Below, one piece after another: positions 32,952-43,500 of a stretch of DNA of 64,000 nt (positions within the stretch are counted from its first letter, which is position 1; every line of letters begins with the position of its first letter). The stretch is from an uncultured Oscillospiraceae bacterium. GTDB taxonomy: Bacteria > Bacillota > Clostridia > Oscillospirales > Oscillospiraceae. A program made the translations under genes and the position numbers. The notes under the pieces are model-generated. The model ran no database searches and was not told the origin of the DNA. It was given only the letters and a program-made list of their open reading frames with translations. The stretch covers positions 1 to 64,000 of the forward strand of contig CANROC010000015.1 of the NCBI GenBank assembly GCA_947632175.1. Reading direction: 5' to 3'.

Positions 32952-35498
32952 TTATTTGTTGTTCGCCGCGGGCTTGACCACGAGGCTCACCATCTTGGGC
33001 TTGACGATGGTCCTTATAAGCTCCATCCCCTCCAGGGCGCGGGCGACCTTTTCCTGGGAGAGGACCACGGACAGCACCGCGTCGTCGTCGGCCTCCAGCG
33101 GCACCACGGCGGTGGCGCGGACCTTGCCGTTCACTTGGATGGCGATCTCCTTCTCGGCCTCCACCATCTTGCTCTCGTCGTACTGAGGCCACGGGGAGGT
33201 GCTGGCGTAGTCGGCAAAGCCCTGGCGCTCCCAGAGCTCCTCCGCGATGTGGGGGGCGAAGGGAGAGAGCAGGAGCAAGAGCGCCTTCACGTCGCCCCGG
33301 GAGGGGGCGTGCTCGCCGAAGGTGTTCATCAGCGTCATCATGGCGGCGATGGCGGTGTTGAACTTCATGGCCTCGATGTCCTCGCCCACCTTCTTGATGG
33401 CGCGGTGGACGGCGGCCTCGTTGGCGTGGGAATACGTCTCGTCCCCGTCGATGCGGTTCTCCGCCAGGGTCCAGACGCGGTCTAAGAAGCGTTTACAGCC
33501 CTTGACGGCGTTGTCCGACCAGGCGGCGGCCTTCTCAAAGTCGCCGATGAACATGATGTAAAGCCGCAGGGTATCCGCGCCGTAATCCCGGACGATGTCG
33601 TCGGGGTTCACCACGTTCCCCAGGGACTTGGACATCTTCACGATGGGGTGGGAGGCCATCTCGCCGTACTGCTCCACAAGGTGCGCCCTGGCGGCGTCCT
33701 CACTGCCGAACTCACTGACCAGCGCCGTCTGCCGCTCCTTCGTCATGCAGTCGAAGCACCGGGGGTTCTGGCCTAAGATCATGCCGTGGCTGGTGCGCTT
33801 GGCGTAGGGCTCCTTTGTGGGCACCACGCCGATGTCGTAGAGGAACTTATGCCAGAAGCGGCTGTAGAGGAGGTGGAGCGTGGTGTGCTCCATGCCGCCG
33901 TTGTACCAATCCACCGGGGACCAATACTCCAGCGCCTCCTTGGAGGCCAGGGCGTCCGGGTTGTGGGGGTCCATATACCGGAGGAAGTACCAGCTGGACC
34001 CGGCCCACTGGGGCATGGTGTCCGTCTCCCGCCTGGCCGGCCCGCCGCAGTGGGGGCAGGTGGTGTTCACCCAGTCGGTCATCTTACTGAGCGGGCTCTC
34101 GCCGTCGTCGGTGGGCTCGTAGCTGTCCACCTCGGGGAGCCGCAGGGGCAGCTCGGACTCCGGCAGGGGCACCCAGCCGCAGTGGTCGCACCAGACCATG
34201 GGGATGGGCTCGCCCCAGTAGCGCTGGCGGGAGAAGACCCAGTCGCGCAGCTTGAAGTTGACCTTGGCCTTCCCTATCCCTTTCTCCTCCAGCCATTTCG
34301 TCATGGCGGGGATGGCGTCCTTGACCGTGAGGCCGTTGAGGAAATCGGAGTTGACGAGGATGCCCGTCTCGTCCTTGGCGGTAAAGGCGGCCTTTTGCAC
34401 GTCCTCGCCGCCGGAGACGACCTCGATGATCTCACAGCCGAATTTTTTGGCAAACTCCCAGTCCCGGTCATCGTGAGCGGGCACCGCCATGATGGCGCCG
34501 GTGCCGTAGGAGGCCAGGACGTAGTCGGAGATGAAGATGGGGATCTCCCGCCCGTTCACGGGGTTGATCGCCGCCACGCCCATGAGCTTCACGCCGGTCT
34601 TCTCCTTGCTCAGCTCCGTGCGCTCCATGTCGGACTTGGAGGCGGCGAGAGCCTGATAGGCCGTGACCTCGTCCGGATTTTGAAGGAGCGGGGCCCATTT
34701 TTTCAAAAGGGCGTGCTCCGGGGAGAGCACCATGTAGGTGGCGCCGAAGAGTGTGTCGGGCCGGGTGGTGAAGACCACGATCTCGTCCCCCGTGGTGGCC
34801 TTGAAGGTCACCTCCGCGCCGGTGGAGCGGCCGATCCAGTTGATCTGCTGGGTCTTTACCCGGTCGATGAAGTCAAGGTCGTCGAGGTCGTCGATGAGAC
34901 GCTGGGCGTACTCGGTGATCTTCAGCATCCACTGGCTCTTCTCCTTGCGGATGACGGGGCTTCCGCACCGCTCGCAGACGCCCTCCACCACCTCCTCGTT
35001 GGCCAGCACGCACTTGCAGGAGGTACACCAGTTCACGGGGATGGTGGCCTTGTAGGCAAGGCCCTTTTTCCACAGCTGGAGGAAAATCCACTGGGTCCAC
35101 TTGTAATACTCCGGGTCGGTGGTGTCCACCACCCGGTCCCAGTCGAAGCCGAAGCCCAGCATCTTGAGCTGCCTGGTGAAGTTGGCGATGTTGTCCTTTG
35201 TTACCTTGGCCGGATGGACATGGTTTTTGATGGCGAAGTTTTCCGTGGGCAGGCCGAAGGCGTCAAAGCCGATGGGGAAAAGGACGTTGTAGCCTTCCAT
35301 CCGCTTTTTCCGGGTCACCACGTCCATGGCGGTGAAGGGGCGCGGATGCCCCACGTGCAGGCCGGCGGCGGAGGGATACGGGAACTCAATGAGGCCGTAG
35401 AACTTGGGCTTATCGGACCCCGTCTCGGCGCGGAAAGGCTTTTCCCGCTCCCAGACGGCCTGCCATTTCTTTTCAATTGCCGCGTAATCGTATTTCAT
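32952..35498 (-). CDS. leuS: Leucyl-tRNA synthetase
   Basis: An 848-residue class I synthetase that charges tRNA-Leu. Visible are the HIGH-type motif HVGH in [11 protein letters not shown] near residue 45, CxxC zinc pairs in the insertion, an editing domain, and KMSKS in [10 protein letters not shown] chose [13 protein letters not shown] at 35498, behind AAGGAGCG, as the true start; the longer frame overlaps rsfS. No T-box leader is seen because the gene sits inside an operon, 11 bases after rsfS. Confidence 0.97.
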   Translation of the reverse strand: MKYDYAAIEKKWQAVWEREKPFRAETGSDKPKFYGLIEFPYPSAAGLHVGHPRPFTAMDVVTRKKRMEGYNVLFPIGFDAFGLPTENFAIKNHVHPAKVTKDNIANFTRQLKMLGFGFDWDRVVDTTDPEYYKWTQWIFLQLWKKGLAYKATIPVNWCTSCKCVLANEEVVEGVCERCGSPVIRKEKSQWMLKITEYAQRLIDDLDDLDFIDRVKTQQINWIGRSTGAEVTFKATTGDEIVVFTTRPDTLFGATYMVLSPEHALLKKWAPLLQNPDEVTAYQALAASKSDMERTELSKEKTGVKLMGVAAINPVNGREIPIFISDYVLASYGTGAIMAVPAHDDRDWEFAKKFGCEIIEVVSGGEDVQKAAFTAKDETGILVNSDFLNGLTVKDAIPAMTKWLEEKGIGKAKVNFKLRDWVFSRQRYWGEPIPMVWCDHCGWVPLPESELPLRLPEVDSYEPTDDGESPLSKMTDWVNTTCPHCGGPARRETDTMPQWAGSSWYFLRYMDPHNPDALASKEALEYWSPVDWYNGGMEHTTLHLLYSRFWHKFLYDIGVVPTKEPYAKRTSHGMILGQNPRCFDCMTKERQTALVSEFGSEDAARAHLVEQYGEMASHPIVKMSKSLGNVVNPDDIVRDYGADTLRLYIMFIGDFEKAAAWSDNAVKGCKRFLDRVWTLAENRIDGDETYSHANEAAVHRAIKKVGEDIEAMKFNTAIAAMMTLMNTFGEHAPSRGDVKALLLLLSPFAPHIAEELWERQGFADYASTSPWPQYDESKMVEAEKEIAIQVNGKVRATAVVPLEADDDAVLSVVLSQEKVARALEGMELIRTIVKPKMVSLVVKPAANNK

Positions 35499-35509
35499 GG
35501 TGTCGCTCC

Positions 35510-35872
35510 TTATCCCTGGGTGATGAGGCCGCTGATGTCCACCTCCGGGGCGTCGCCCCACAGGTGCTCCAGGTTATAAAACTTGCGCGTCTCGTCGGTG
35601 AAGATGTGCAGCACAAGGCAGCCGTAGTCGGCCAGAACCCAGCCGCCGCCGTGGTAGCCCTCGGTGCGCAGGGGGTGCTCCCCCTGGTCGGAAAGGGCCT
35701 TCTCCACCTCGTCGGCCAGGGTCTTGATGTGAGTGGTGCTGCCGGCGGTGCAGATGATGAAGAAGTCCGCCAGCACGGTGACGTCGTGGGTCTTCAGGAC
35801 CTTGATGTTCTCGGCCTTCTTGGCGTCCAGGGTCCGGACGGCGATGTCGGTCATCTCTTTCGGTGTAAGCAT
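35510..35872 (-). CDS. rsfS: Ribosomal silencing factor RsfS
   Basis: A 120-residue protein with the family core [21 protein letters not shown] and [24 protein letters not shown]. It binds ribosomal protein L14 and blocks subunit joining when nutrients are low. Its place between the LCP gene, nadD-yqeK and leuS is the usual Firmicutes arrangement. Confidence 0.95.
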   Translation of the reverse strand: MLTPKEMTDIAVRTLDAKKAENIKVLKTHDVTVLADFFIICTAGSTTHIKTLADEVEKALSDQGEHPLRTEGYHGGGWVLADYGCLVLHIFTDETRKFYNLEHLWGDAPEVDISGLITQG

Positions 35873-35889
35873 GGTTTACCTCCCTCTGG

Positions 35890-37497
35890 TCATGTATTTT
35901 CACTCTCGCCGGTCGTCTCGGCGGGCGTCGTCTCTGCTTCGGTCATTGGGGGCTCCGTCTCCGGAGGCGTTGTCTCGGGGGCCTGCGTCTCCGGGGCCGT
36001 TGTATCGGGGGGCAGGTCCTCGGAGGGGTCAGTACCCGCGGGCTCCGTCTCCGGGGGCTGAGTGGACAGGTCGGGGTCCGTCTCCGGCGGGCCGGAGGGT
36101 TCGGAGGTCCCGGGGTCCGTCTGGGCGGGGTCGGTCTCCGTGGGGTCCGTCCCGGCAGGATCGGTGGTGACGGCGGGGTCCGTTCCCGTGGGATCGGTGG
36201 GAGACAAGGGGTTCGTCTCCGGCGGCTGAGTCTCCGGTGGCTGAGTCGCCGGCGGCTGTGTGGACGGGGGTTCCGTTGCCGGGGGATTTGTGGTCGTGGG
36301 CTTTGAGGTGCCGGGCTTGGAGCTGGAGCCGTTGGCGAAGCTGGGGTCGGCGAAGATGCCGGTGGTGGCGATCATCTTGCCGCTTCCGTCTCGCGTGAGC
36401 ACGTCCAGATTATCGGCGGTGACAGGGATGTTGTAGGGGTTGATCATGGCGTTGATCATCTCTACCCACTCGTCCAGCGTCACGGTCACGTAGCTGCGGC
36501 CCTTGTAGTAGTCGTTGTAATTGCCGGGCATGGTATCGAAGTGGACGTTCTCCGCGTCCATCTTCAAAAGCTCCTTGGCAAACCAGAGGCACTCCCCGGA
36601 GGTGAGGCCGGTGGTCACGTCGTTGAAGAAGATATCCACGATGTCGGAAATGGGGATCTGGTCCTTTTTGGCCAGGACCTGGGAGACCATGGTGGCAAGA
36701 AATTCATGCTGGGCGCGGATACGGCCGATGTCCGCGTCGGCATAGCCTTTCCGGTAACGCATGTACTCCACGGCCTTCTTGCCGGTCATGTGGGTCATGC
36801 CCTTGGTGAAGTGGATGTGGAGATTCTGGGCGTCGTCGTCGTAGTTCATGGTCTGGGGCACGTAGTAGTCCACGCCCCCGACGCCGTCCACGATCTTTTC
36901 AATGGCCCGGAGCTTGATGACCACATAGAAATCCGGCTTGAAGCCGATGAGGTCCGTGATGCCCTCCATAAAGCCGTCGGTGCCGCCGTAGGCGTACATG
37001 GCGTTGACCAGCTTACTGCGGTAGCTCACATTCACCAAGGTATCCCGTGGGATGCTCACCACGTTGAGGGTATAGTTGTTGGTATCGAACTTGGCGACCA
37101 TGATGGCGTCGGTGTTGGCCCCGGCGATATCCCGCGCGGCAATGACGCCGGTGTAGATGCCGTCGTTGCGGATCACGTCCGGGGGATCGGTGGCCTCCGT
37201 CGGGGGGACCGTGGGGCCTGAGACGGGAGGCACCGAGTCGGAGGGACCGGGTTCGGTGGGCTCCGTGACGCGGGAGGGCAGGTTGAGCCCGGGGTTCGTA
37301 GGCGCCGGGGGCTTGACGGCGATCTTAAAATAGAGCAGCGCCGCCAGCGCCAGGGCCGCCAGTACCCCGGCGACAATGCCCACGATCAGGAGGGTCTTCT
37401 GCTTGCCCGTCAATTTCTTTTTTTGTTTGACGTGGTCGGCGCCCGCCGGGGCGCCCTCCGCGTGCTTGGATCTTTTGCTGTCTCCAAAAAGCTTCAT
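35890..37497 (-). CDS. LytR-CpsA-Psr (LCP) family protein with Thr/Pro-rich tail
   Basis: A 535-residue membrane protein. A cytoplasmic basic N-terminus is followed by one membrane segment at about residues 33-55, a Pro/Thr-rich stalk, and the LCP catalytic domain at about 115-380. That domain includes the phosphate-binding Arg/Asp positions in NVVSIPRDTLV, and KGYADADIGRIRAQHEF. LCP proteins transfer teichoic acid or other polymers to peptidoglycan. The last 150 residues or so are an unusual low-complexity tail of TDP and PPET repeats, likely a wall-spanning or glycosylated segment. Confidence 0.92.
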   Translation of the reverse strand: MKLFGDSKRSKHAEGAPAGADHVKQKKKLTGKQKTLLIVGIVAGVLAALALAALLYFKIAVKPPAPTNPGLNLPSRVTEPTEPGPSDSVPPVSGPTVPPTEATDPPDVIRNDGIYTGVIAARDIAGANTDAIMVAKFDTNNYTLNVVSIPRDTLVNVSYRSKLVNAMYAYGGTDGFMEGITDLIGFKPDFYVVIKLRAIEKIVDGVGGVDYYVPQTMNYDDDAQNLHIHFTKGMTHMTGKKAVEYMRYRKGYADADIGRIRAQHEFLATMVSQVLAKKDQIPISDIVDIFFNDVTTGLTSGECLWFAKELLKMDAENVHFDTMPGNYNDYYKGRSYVTVTLDEWVEMINAMINPYNIPVTADNLDVLTRDGSGKMIATTGIFADPSFANGSSSKPGTSKPTTTNPPATEPPSTQPPATQPPETQPPETNPLSPTDPTGTDPAVTTDPAGTDPTETDPAQTDPGTSEPSGPPETDPDLSTQPPETEPAGTDPSEDLPPDTTAPETQAPETTPPETEPPMTEAETTPAETTGESENT

Positions 37498-37529
37498 ACC
37501 GCTTATCCTTTCGCGAAGACCTTCGGCCC

Positions 37530-38696
37530 TCAGTTCCGTGCCGAAGTGATAAACTCAAGGGCCCCCAGGGTCCGCTGATGGGGCACGATCCCCCTTGAGC
37601 GCATATCCTCGATGCTCATCTTAAATCCCATTTCAAGAGCCCTGTCCAGATCGGAGTAAGCGAGCTTTCGCAGCTCCTCCACGCCGGGAAAATCCCGGTT
37701 GGGCTCTATGTAATCCGCCATGTAAATGACTTTCTCTAAAAGCGTCATGTCCTCATGGCCCGTGGTGTGCCAGTAGATGGCGCCATACACCTCGTCGTCA
37801 CAGCCAAATTCGTATTTGGCGATGCCGGCGCCGGTCTTGGCGTGGAGGAGCTTTCCCTCGCTCCTCTCCATCTCATCCAGGATGATACCATATTTTTCGC
37901 AAAGACGCAACTGTTCATCCAATTTCTCTTTTTTTGTGATGTCGTGGAGGATGCCGGCCTCCCGGGCTTTCTCCTCGTCCGCGCCCCAGCGCTGGGCCAG
38001 CCGCGCGGCCTCCTCCTCGCAACCTGCCACGTGGGGCACGCGTTTGGCGTCCAGCATGGCGTAGGCCTTTTTCCGGAGCCACGCGTAATCCGGCTTGGCC
38101 CCATATAGGCGCAGCTTCACGATGCGCCCGTAGACCTCCTCCGGCACCATCTCACAGCCCCGGCGGCGCGCCAGCTCCTCCCGGACCCGGGTGGACGACA
38201 CGTCCACGGCATGGATGGGGACCACCTTCACATTGGCCCCAAAGCGGCTTCTCAGGTCCGCGGCGGCCCGGTCCACCGCTCCCCTGTCCTCCTCCCGCCG
38301 GGCGAAGACGGCGAGGACGGCCAGCTTCATGATCTCCCGGTACTCCCGCCACTGGGTAAAGCTCAGGAGCATATCCGTGCCCATGAGGAGGTAGAGCCTG
38401 TCTGCCGGGTACTTCTCCCGCACCCGCCGCAGGGTCTCCACGGTGAAGCTCACGCCCCCGCGGGCAAGCTCCATGTCGGAGACCTTGCAGTGCTTGACGT
38501 GGGCGAAGGCCAGTTTACACAGCTCCAGCCGCTCCTGTCCATCCGGCGAGAGCGCTGGCATGTCCTTGTGGGGCGGGACAAAGTCCGGGATCACCAGGAG
38601 CTTATCCAGCCCCAGCGCCCGTATCGTCTGGGCCGCCGCCTCCACATGCCCCACATGCGGCGGGTTAAACGTCCCGCCAAAGATACCGATTCTCAT
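37530..38696 (-). CDS. nadD: NadD-YqeK fusion
   Basis: A 388-residue fusion. Residues 1 to about 195 are nicotinate-nucleotide adenylyltransferase (GIFGGTFNPPHVGH nucleotidyl-transfer motif; SSTRVREELARR near the end), which makes deamido-NAD. Residues about 200-388 are an HD-domain phosphohydrolase of the YqeK type (HVAGCEEEAARLAQRWG, then AGILHDITKKE), a family shown to cleave Ap4A. The genes are separate neighbours in many Firmicutes and are fused here. Start ATG overlaps the yhbY stop by four bases. Confidence 0.93.
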   Translation of the reverse strand: MRIGIFGGTFNPPHVGHVEAAAQTIRALGLDKLLVIPDFVPPHKDMPALSPDGQERLELCKLAFAHVKHCKVSDMELARGGVSFTVETLRRVREKYPADRLYLLMGTDMLLSFTQWREYREIMKLAVLAVFARREEDRGAVDRAAADLRSRFGANVKVVPIHAVDVSSTRVREELARRRGCEMVPEEVYGRIVKLRLYGAKPDYAWLRKKAYAMLDAKRVPHVAGCEEEAARLAQRWGADEEKAREAGILHDITKKEKLDEQLRLCEKYGIILDEMERSEGKLLHAKTGAGIAKYEFGCDDEVYGAIYWHTTGHEDMTLLEKVIYMADYIEPNRDFPGVEELRKLAYSDLDRALEMGFKMSIEDMRSRGIVPHQRTLGALEFITSARN

Positions 38697-38989
38697 ATTT
38701 TGATCCTTTTCTCCTCCGGAAGGTCAGGATTGGGCTTATAGAGCACGAACACGTTCCCGATGGCCTGGACGCCGTCGGCGTGGGTGCGGGCCGAGAGCTG
38801 GTCGCAGACCTCCCGGGCGGTCATCAGCGCCGACTCCAGCACCTTGCCCTTGAGAAGCTCCCGTGTGTGGAAGGCGTTCTCCGTCTCCCGGACCACGGCG
38901 TCCGTGACGCCGCCCTTGCCCACCATGATAACGGGGTCCAGCTTGCCTCCGAGGCCCCGGAGGGCGGCCCTCTGCTTGCTTGTCAGCAT
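38693..38989 (-). CDS. yhbY: YhbY family RNA-binding protein
   Basis: A 98-residue CRM-domain protein: LTSKQRAALRGLGGKLDP, VMVGKGG-like loop (IMVGKGGVTDAV) and C-terminal QAIGNVFVLYK. It associates with pre-50S ribosomal particles. I chose ATG 38989; the longer frame upstream is the shadow of rdgB. Confidence 0.93.
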   Translation of the reverse strand: MLTSKQRAALRGLGGKLDPVIMVGKGGVTDAVVRETENAFHTRELLKGKVLESALMTAREVCDQLSARTHADGVQAIGNVFVLYKPNPDLPEEKRIKI

Positions 38990-39585
38990 GGCGTACGCTC
39001 CTTTTCCATGTACTTTTGAAGCTCCTGGGCGAAAGCCCGGAAGGCCCGGCCCCGGTGGGAGATGGCGTTTTTCTCGTCGTCCGTCAGGCACGCCATGGAG
39101 TGGGTATGCCCCTCGGGGACGAAGATTGGGTCGTAGCCGAAGCCGTGCTCCCCCTCGTAAACGTGCCCGACGGTCCCCTCGATGACGCCCTCGGCGGTGA
39201 GCTCGTCCCCATTGGGAAAAACGCAGACCACGGCGCATTTGAATCTGGCGCCCCGGTCATTGGACCCGTCTACGATGGACATGATCTCCCGGCAGGCCTC
39301 CTTGTAGCTCCGGTCGCCGCAAAAGCGTGAGGAGTAGACGCCGGGACCGTTATCCATGGCGTTGACCTCCAGCCCCGAGTCGTCCGCCACGCAGGGCCGG
39401 CCCGTAGCCTTTACGGCGGCGCGGGCCTTGATGCGGGCGTTTGCCTCGAAGGTCTCCCCCGTCTCCTCGGCCTCAAAATGACAGCCGGCCTCAGACTGGG
39501 AGACGACGGCGATGCCCAGAGGCGCCAAGATCTCCCGGATTTCCCGAAGCTTATCTTTGTTGTTGGACGCTAAGATGATCTCCAT
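38983..39585 (-). CDS. rdgB: XTP/dITP diphosphatase
   Basis: A 200-residue HAM1/RdgB-type pyrophosphatase that removes non-canonical purine NTPs. Motifs: ASNNKDKLREI at the N-terminus, FEANARIKA, ADDSGLEVNAM, and HGFGYDPIFVPEGH near the C-terminus. Start ATG 39585 behind GAGGAAG. It overlaps yhbY by seven bases. Confidence 0.95.
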   Translation of the reverse strand: MEIILASNNKDKLREIREILAPLGIAVVSQSEAGCHFEAEETGETFEANARIKARAAVKATGRPCVADDSGLEVNAMDNGPGVYSSRFCGDRSYKEACREIMSIVDGSNDRGARFKCAVVCVFPNGDELTAEGVIEGTVGHVYEGEHGFGYDPIFVPEGHTHSMACLTDDEKNAISHRGRAFRAFAQELQKYMEKERTPC

Positions 39586-39596
39586 GGTCTTCCTCC

Positions 39597-40502
39597 TCAA
39601 CCAAGCAAGGCGTTGGCGAAGTCCTCCGGGTCGAAGGGGATGAGGTCGTCGGCCTTCTCCCCCACGCCCACGAAGCGCACCGGCACGCCCAGCTTCTGAG
39701 TGATGGCGAAGACGATGCCGCCCTTGGCGGTGCCGTCCAGCTTCGTGAGGACGATGCCGGTGAGACCGGCGTATTTCTTGAACTCCTCCGCCTGGGAAAG
39801 GCCGTTCTGGCCGGTGGTGGCGTCGATGACCAGGAGCGTCTCCCGGTCCGCGCCGGGAAGCTCCCGGTCGATGACGCGGCTTATTTTCGCAAGCTCGTTC
39901 ATGAGGTTGGACTTGTTGTGGAGGCGTCCGGCGGTGTCCACGATGATGATGTCGCTGCCCCGGGCCTTGGCGGCGCTGACAGCGTCGAAGACCACGGCGG
40001 CGGGGTCGGAGCCCTCCTCGTGGCGGACAAAGTCAGCCCCGGACCGGTCGGCCCAGATCTTCAGCTGCTCGGCGGCGGCGGCGCGGAAGGTGTCCCCGGC
40101 GGCCAGCAGGACCTTTTTCCCCTGGTTGTGGTACATGAGGGCCAGCTTGCCGATGGTGGTGGTCTTCCCTACCCCGTTGACGCCCACCACGAGGATGACG
40201 GAGGGGTGGGTGGTGAGCTTCAGCTCTCCGCCCTGTCCCAGCATGTCCACCAGGATGTCCCGGAGGGTGTCCCGCACCTCGTCGGAGCCCCTCAGACCCC
40301 TCTCCTCCACCTGGTCCCGGAGCCTGTCCACCGCGTCCATGGACGCCTCCGCGCCCACGTCGGAGAGGATCAGCGTGTCCTCCAGGTCGTCAAAGAAGTC
40401 CTCATTCTCCCCGGTGAACGAGGCGATGGTGGCGTTGAGCCGGTTTTGAAAGCTCTGCTTCGTCTTGGCAAGGCCGGCTTTGATCTTATCGAAAAAACCC
40501 AT
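39597..40502 (-). CDS. ftsY: Signal recognition particle receptor FtsY
   Basis: A 301-residue SRP GTPase. The NG domain shows G1 GVNGVGKTT, the insertion-box region, DTAGRLHNKSNLMNELAKI and TKLDGTAKGG. It lacks the long acidic N-terminal domain of E. coli FtsY, as is usual in Firmicutes. Directs ribosome-nascent chains to the membrane. It follows smc after 25 bases, the conserved smc-ftsY pair. Confidence 0.96.
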   Translation of the reverse strand: MGFFDKIKAGLAKTKQSFQNRLNATIASFTGENEDFFDDLEDTLILSDVGAEASMDAVDRLRDQVEERGLRGSDEVRDTLRDILVDMLGQGGELKLTTHPSVILVVGVNGVGKTTTIGKLALMYHNQGKKVLLAAGDTFRAAAAEQLKIWADRSGADFVRHEEGSDPAAVVFDAVSAAKARGSDIIIVDTAGRLHNKSNLMNELAKISRVIDRELPGADRETLLVIDATTGQNGLSQAEEFKKYAGLTGIVLTKLDGTAKGGIVFAITQKLGVPVRFVGVGEKADDLIPFDPEDFANALLG

Positions 40503-40527
40503 GTTGTCGTGTCCTCCTTTTGGTCGA

Positions 40528-43500
40528 TCAGGCGCCGATCTGCTTTTCCGCCTCGTCCAGGTCGATGACCAGGACCTTGGAGACGCCTTTTTCCTGCATG
40601 GTGACGCCGTAGAGGACGTCGGCCTCCTCCATGGTGCCACGGCGGTGGGTGATGGTCAAAAACTGCGTCTTGCCGGCAAGGCCCCGCATGTAATCGGCCA
40701 CGCGGATGACGTTGGCGTCGTCCAGGGCCGCCTCGATCTCGTCCATCACCACGAAGGGCGTGGGGCGGACCTTCAAAATGGCGAAATAGAGGGCGATGGC
40801 CACGAAGGCCTTCTCCCCGCCGGAGAGGAGCGTGATGGTCTTCAGGCTCTTTCCCGGGGGCTGGACGCGGATGTCGATGCCGGAGCCCAGCACGTCCTCC
40901 GGGTCCTCCAGAGTGAGGCTGGCCCGTCCGCCGCCGAAGAGCTCTAAAAACGTCTCCTGGAAGCCCTGGTTGATGCGCTCGAACTCCTCCACGAAGATGG
41001 TCTCCATGGAGCCGGTGATCTCGCCGATGATGTCCAGAAGCTCCCGGCGGGCCTTCTCGATGTCGTCCCGCTGGTCGGTGAGGTAGGTGTACCGGGCGTT
41101 GACCCGCTCAAATTCCTCGATGGCGCCCAGGTTCGGCGTGCCCAGGGACCCCATCTCCCGCTTGAGCTCGCCGGTGCGCCGGCGGGCCTGGGGGAGGCTG
41201 GGAAGCTCCAGCCGCTGTTCCTGGGCGGCGGAGCGGGTGAGGCCGTAGCCGTCCCAGAGCTTGTCTAAAATCTGCTTTTCCTCCATCTGCGCCGCCTCCA
41301 TGCGGTTCTCGAGCCGCGCGGCGCTGCGCTCCAGGTCGAGAAGGGCGTTGTTCTTCTCCTGCAGGAGCTTGTCGGACCGGGTCCGTTCGGCCTCGATGGA
41401 CAGCTTTTCGTTGGTAATCCGGGCAATCTTCTCCCGCCGGAGGTTGGCGTCCGCGCGGATGGCGTCGGCCTTGCGCTGGCGGGCGGCGATGGCCGCTTCC
41501 GTATCGGCGGCCTTCTCCCGCAGGAGCCGGATCGTCTCCTCCTGGGTCTCCCGGTCCCCGGCCAGGTCCTCCCGGAGGCGGGCAAGCTCTTCGATCTGCC
41601 GCTCCCCGGCCTCGTACTCGGCTTGGAGGGAGGCGCGCTTTTCCCGGAGGGCGCTTTCGCTTTGGGAAAGCGCCTCCCGCCGGGCGGCCAGGGCCTCATG
41701 GCCCACCGCCTCGGCGTCCAGCTGTTCCCGGAGGCCCGATACTTCGGCCTCCAACGCCTGGGCGTCACGGGTCAGGGCGTCGGCGCGGGCCGCCGTCTCG
41801 GCGCGGCGGCGGGTGACGGTCTCGGACTCGTCCTGAAGCTGGGCCAGGTGCTCGGTGAGAGACGTGAGCAGGAGGTCGTAGTGCTCCCCGGTGGAGGTGA
41901 GCTTCAGTAGGTCGTTCTGTACGGCCTGGAGCTCCTCGGAGGCCACGTTCAGCTCGTATTCCGCCGCCGCCAGGGCGCGCTTTTGCTCTCCGGCGTCCTG
42001 GTCGGCCTCCGCCAGAGAGGCGGCCAGCTTCTGCTCCCGCTCGGTCATGGCCTTGAGCTCGTTGGCGCGGGAGAGGATGCCGGTGTTCCGGGCGGCACTG
42101 CCGCCGGTCATGCTGCCCCCGGCGTTGATGACCTGGCCGTCCAGAGTCACCACCCGGAAGCGGTGGCCGTATTTCCGGGCGATGCGCACGGCGCTGTCCA
42201 TAGTGTCCGCCACGGCGGTGCGGCCCAGAAGATTCAGGAATATATCGGCATACTGCGGCTCGAAGGACACAAGGTCGAAAGCCAGCCCCTCGAAGCCCTC
42301 CTCGTCGGTCAGCCCCCGCTCCTGTAAGCGGGAGCCGCGGATGACGTTCATGGGCAGGAGTGTGACGCGGCCGGCGTCCAGGCGCTTGAGGTGGTTGATG
42401 ACGTTTTTGCCGTCGGTGTCCGTGCCCACCACGATGTTCTGCACCGCCGCGCCCAGGGCCGTCTCGACGGCCAGAGCGTAGCGCTCGTCGGCCTTCAAAA
42501 GCTCCCCGGCGGGGCCGTGGATGTTGTGGAGGACGCCCCGGTCGGCCTCCCGCATGACGGTCTTCACCGCCTTGGAATAGCCCTCGTACTCCCGCTCCAT
42601 ATCGGCTAAGAGCTGACGGCGGGCGCGGACGGCGTTCATCTCCAGCTCCAGCTTGGCGCGCTTGTCGCCGGCGGTCTCCGCCCGCTTGCGAAGGCCCTCG
42701 GCCCGGAGCTCATAGCCCCGGCAGACGTTTTTTAAGGACTGCGCCCGGTCATTAGCCTCGTCCAGGGCTTTTTTGTTATCATTGCTCTCGGCCTTGGCGG
42801 TCTCCACGCGCCCGGTCTGGGCGGCGAGCTCCTCCGTGAGGGCGGTGAGGCGCTGGTCCATCTCCTGGGCGGCGGCGGCGAGGGACCCCAGCTCCACGCG
42901 GGTCTTGGATAGGGCGTCCGTCTTCTCGCCAAGCTTCGTATTGAGGCCGTCCAGCTTCCGGGCGTACTCCCCCTCCCCGGCAAAAAGACTCTCGGCGGCC
43001 CGGCGGAGCTTTTCCAGCTCCCCGGCGATGTCCGCCGTTTCCTGATCGATCGCGGCAAGCCGGTTTTGGCGTTCCTCGATCTGTGCCAAAAGGCCGGAGC
43101 TTTGGCCTTCCCGGTGGGCGATCTCCTCCAGAACCCGGTCGATGTTCTCGCCGGTGTGCCCCAAATTGGCCCGGAGAACCGCGATGCCGGCCTCCTCATC
43201 GGCGACAGCCAGCTCCAGCTTGGCGGCCTCCTCCCGGACGGCCTCGGCCTCCAGGTCCTTCTCCCGCATCCGCTGGGCAAACTGCTCCCCGGCGGCATAG
43301 AGGCGCTCCAGCTCGGCCCGGGCGCGCTCCAGGTCCCCGGCGGCCTTCAGGGAATCCTCCCGCAGGACCTGGGTCCGGTCGGCAAGGCCCTCCAGGTCGG
43401 CAAGCCACAGGGAAATCTCCAGCCCCCGGAGCTCGTCGCGAAGGAGGAGGTATTTCTTTGCCGTCTCGGATTGGCGGCGCAGGGGCTCCACCTGCATTTC

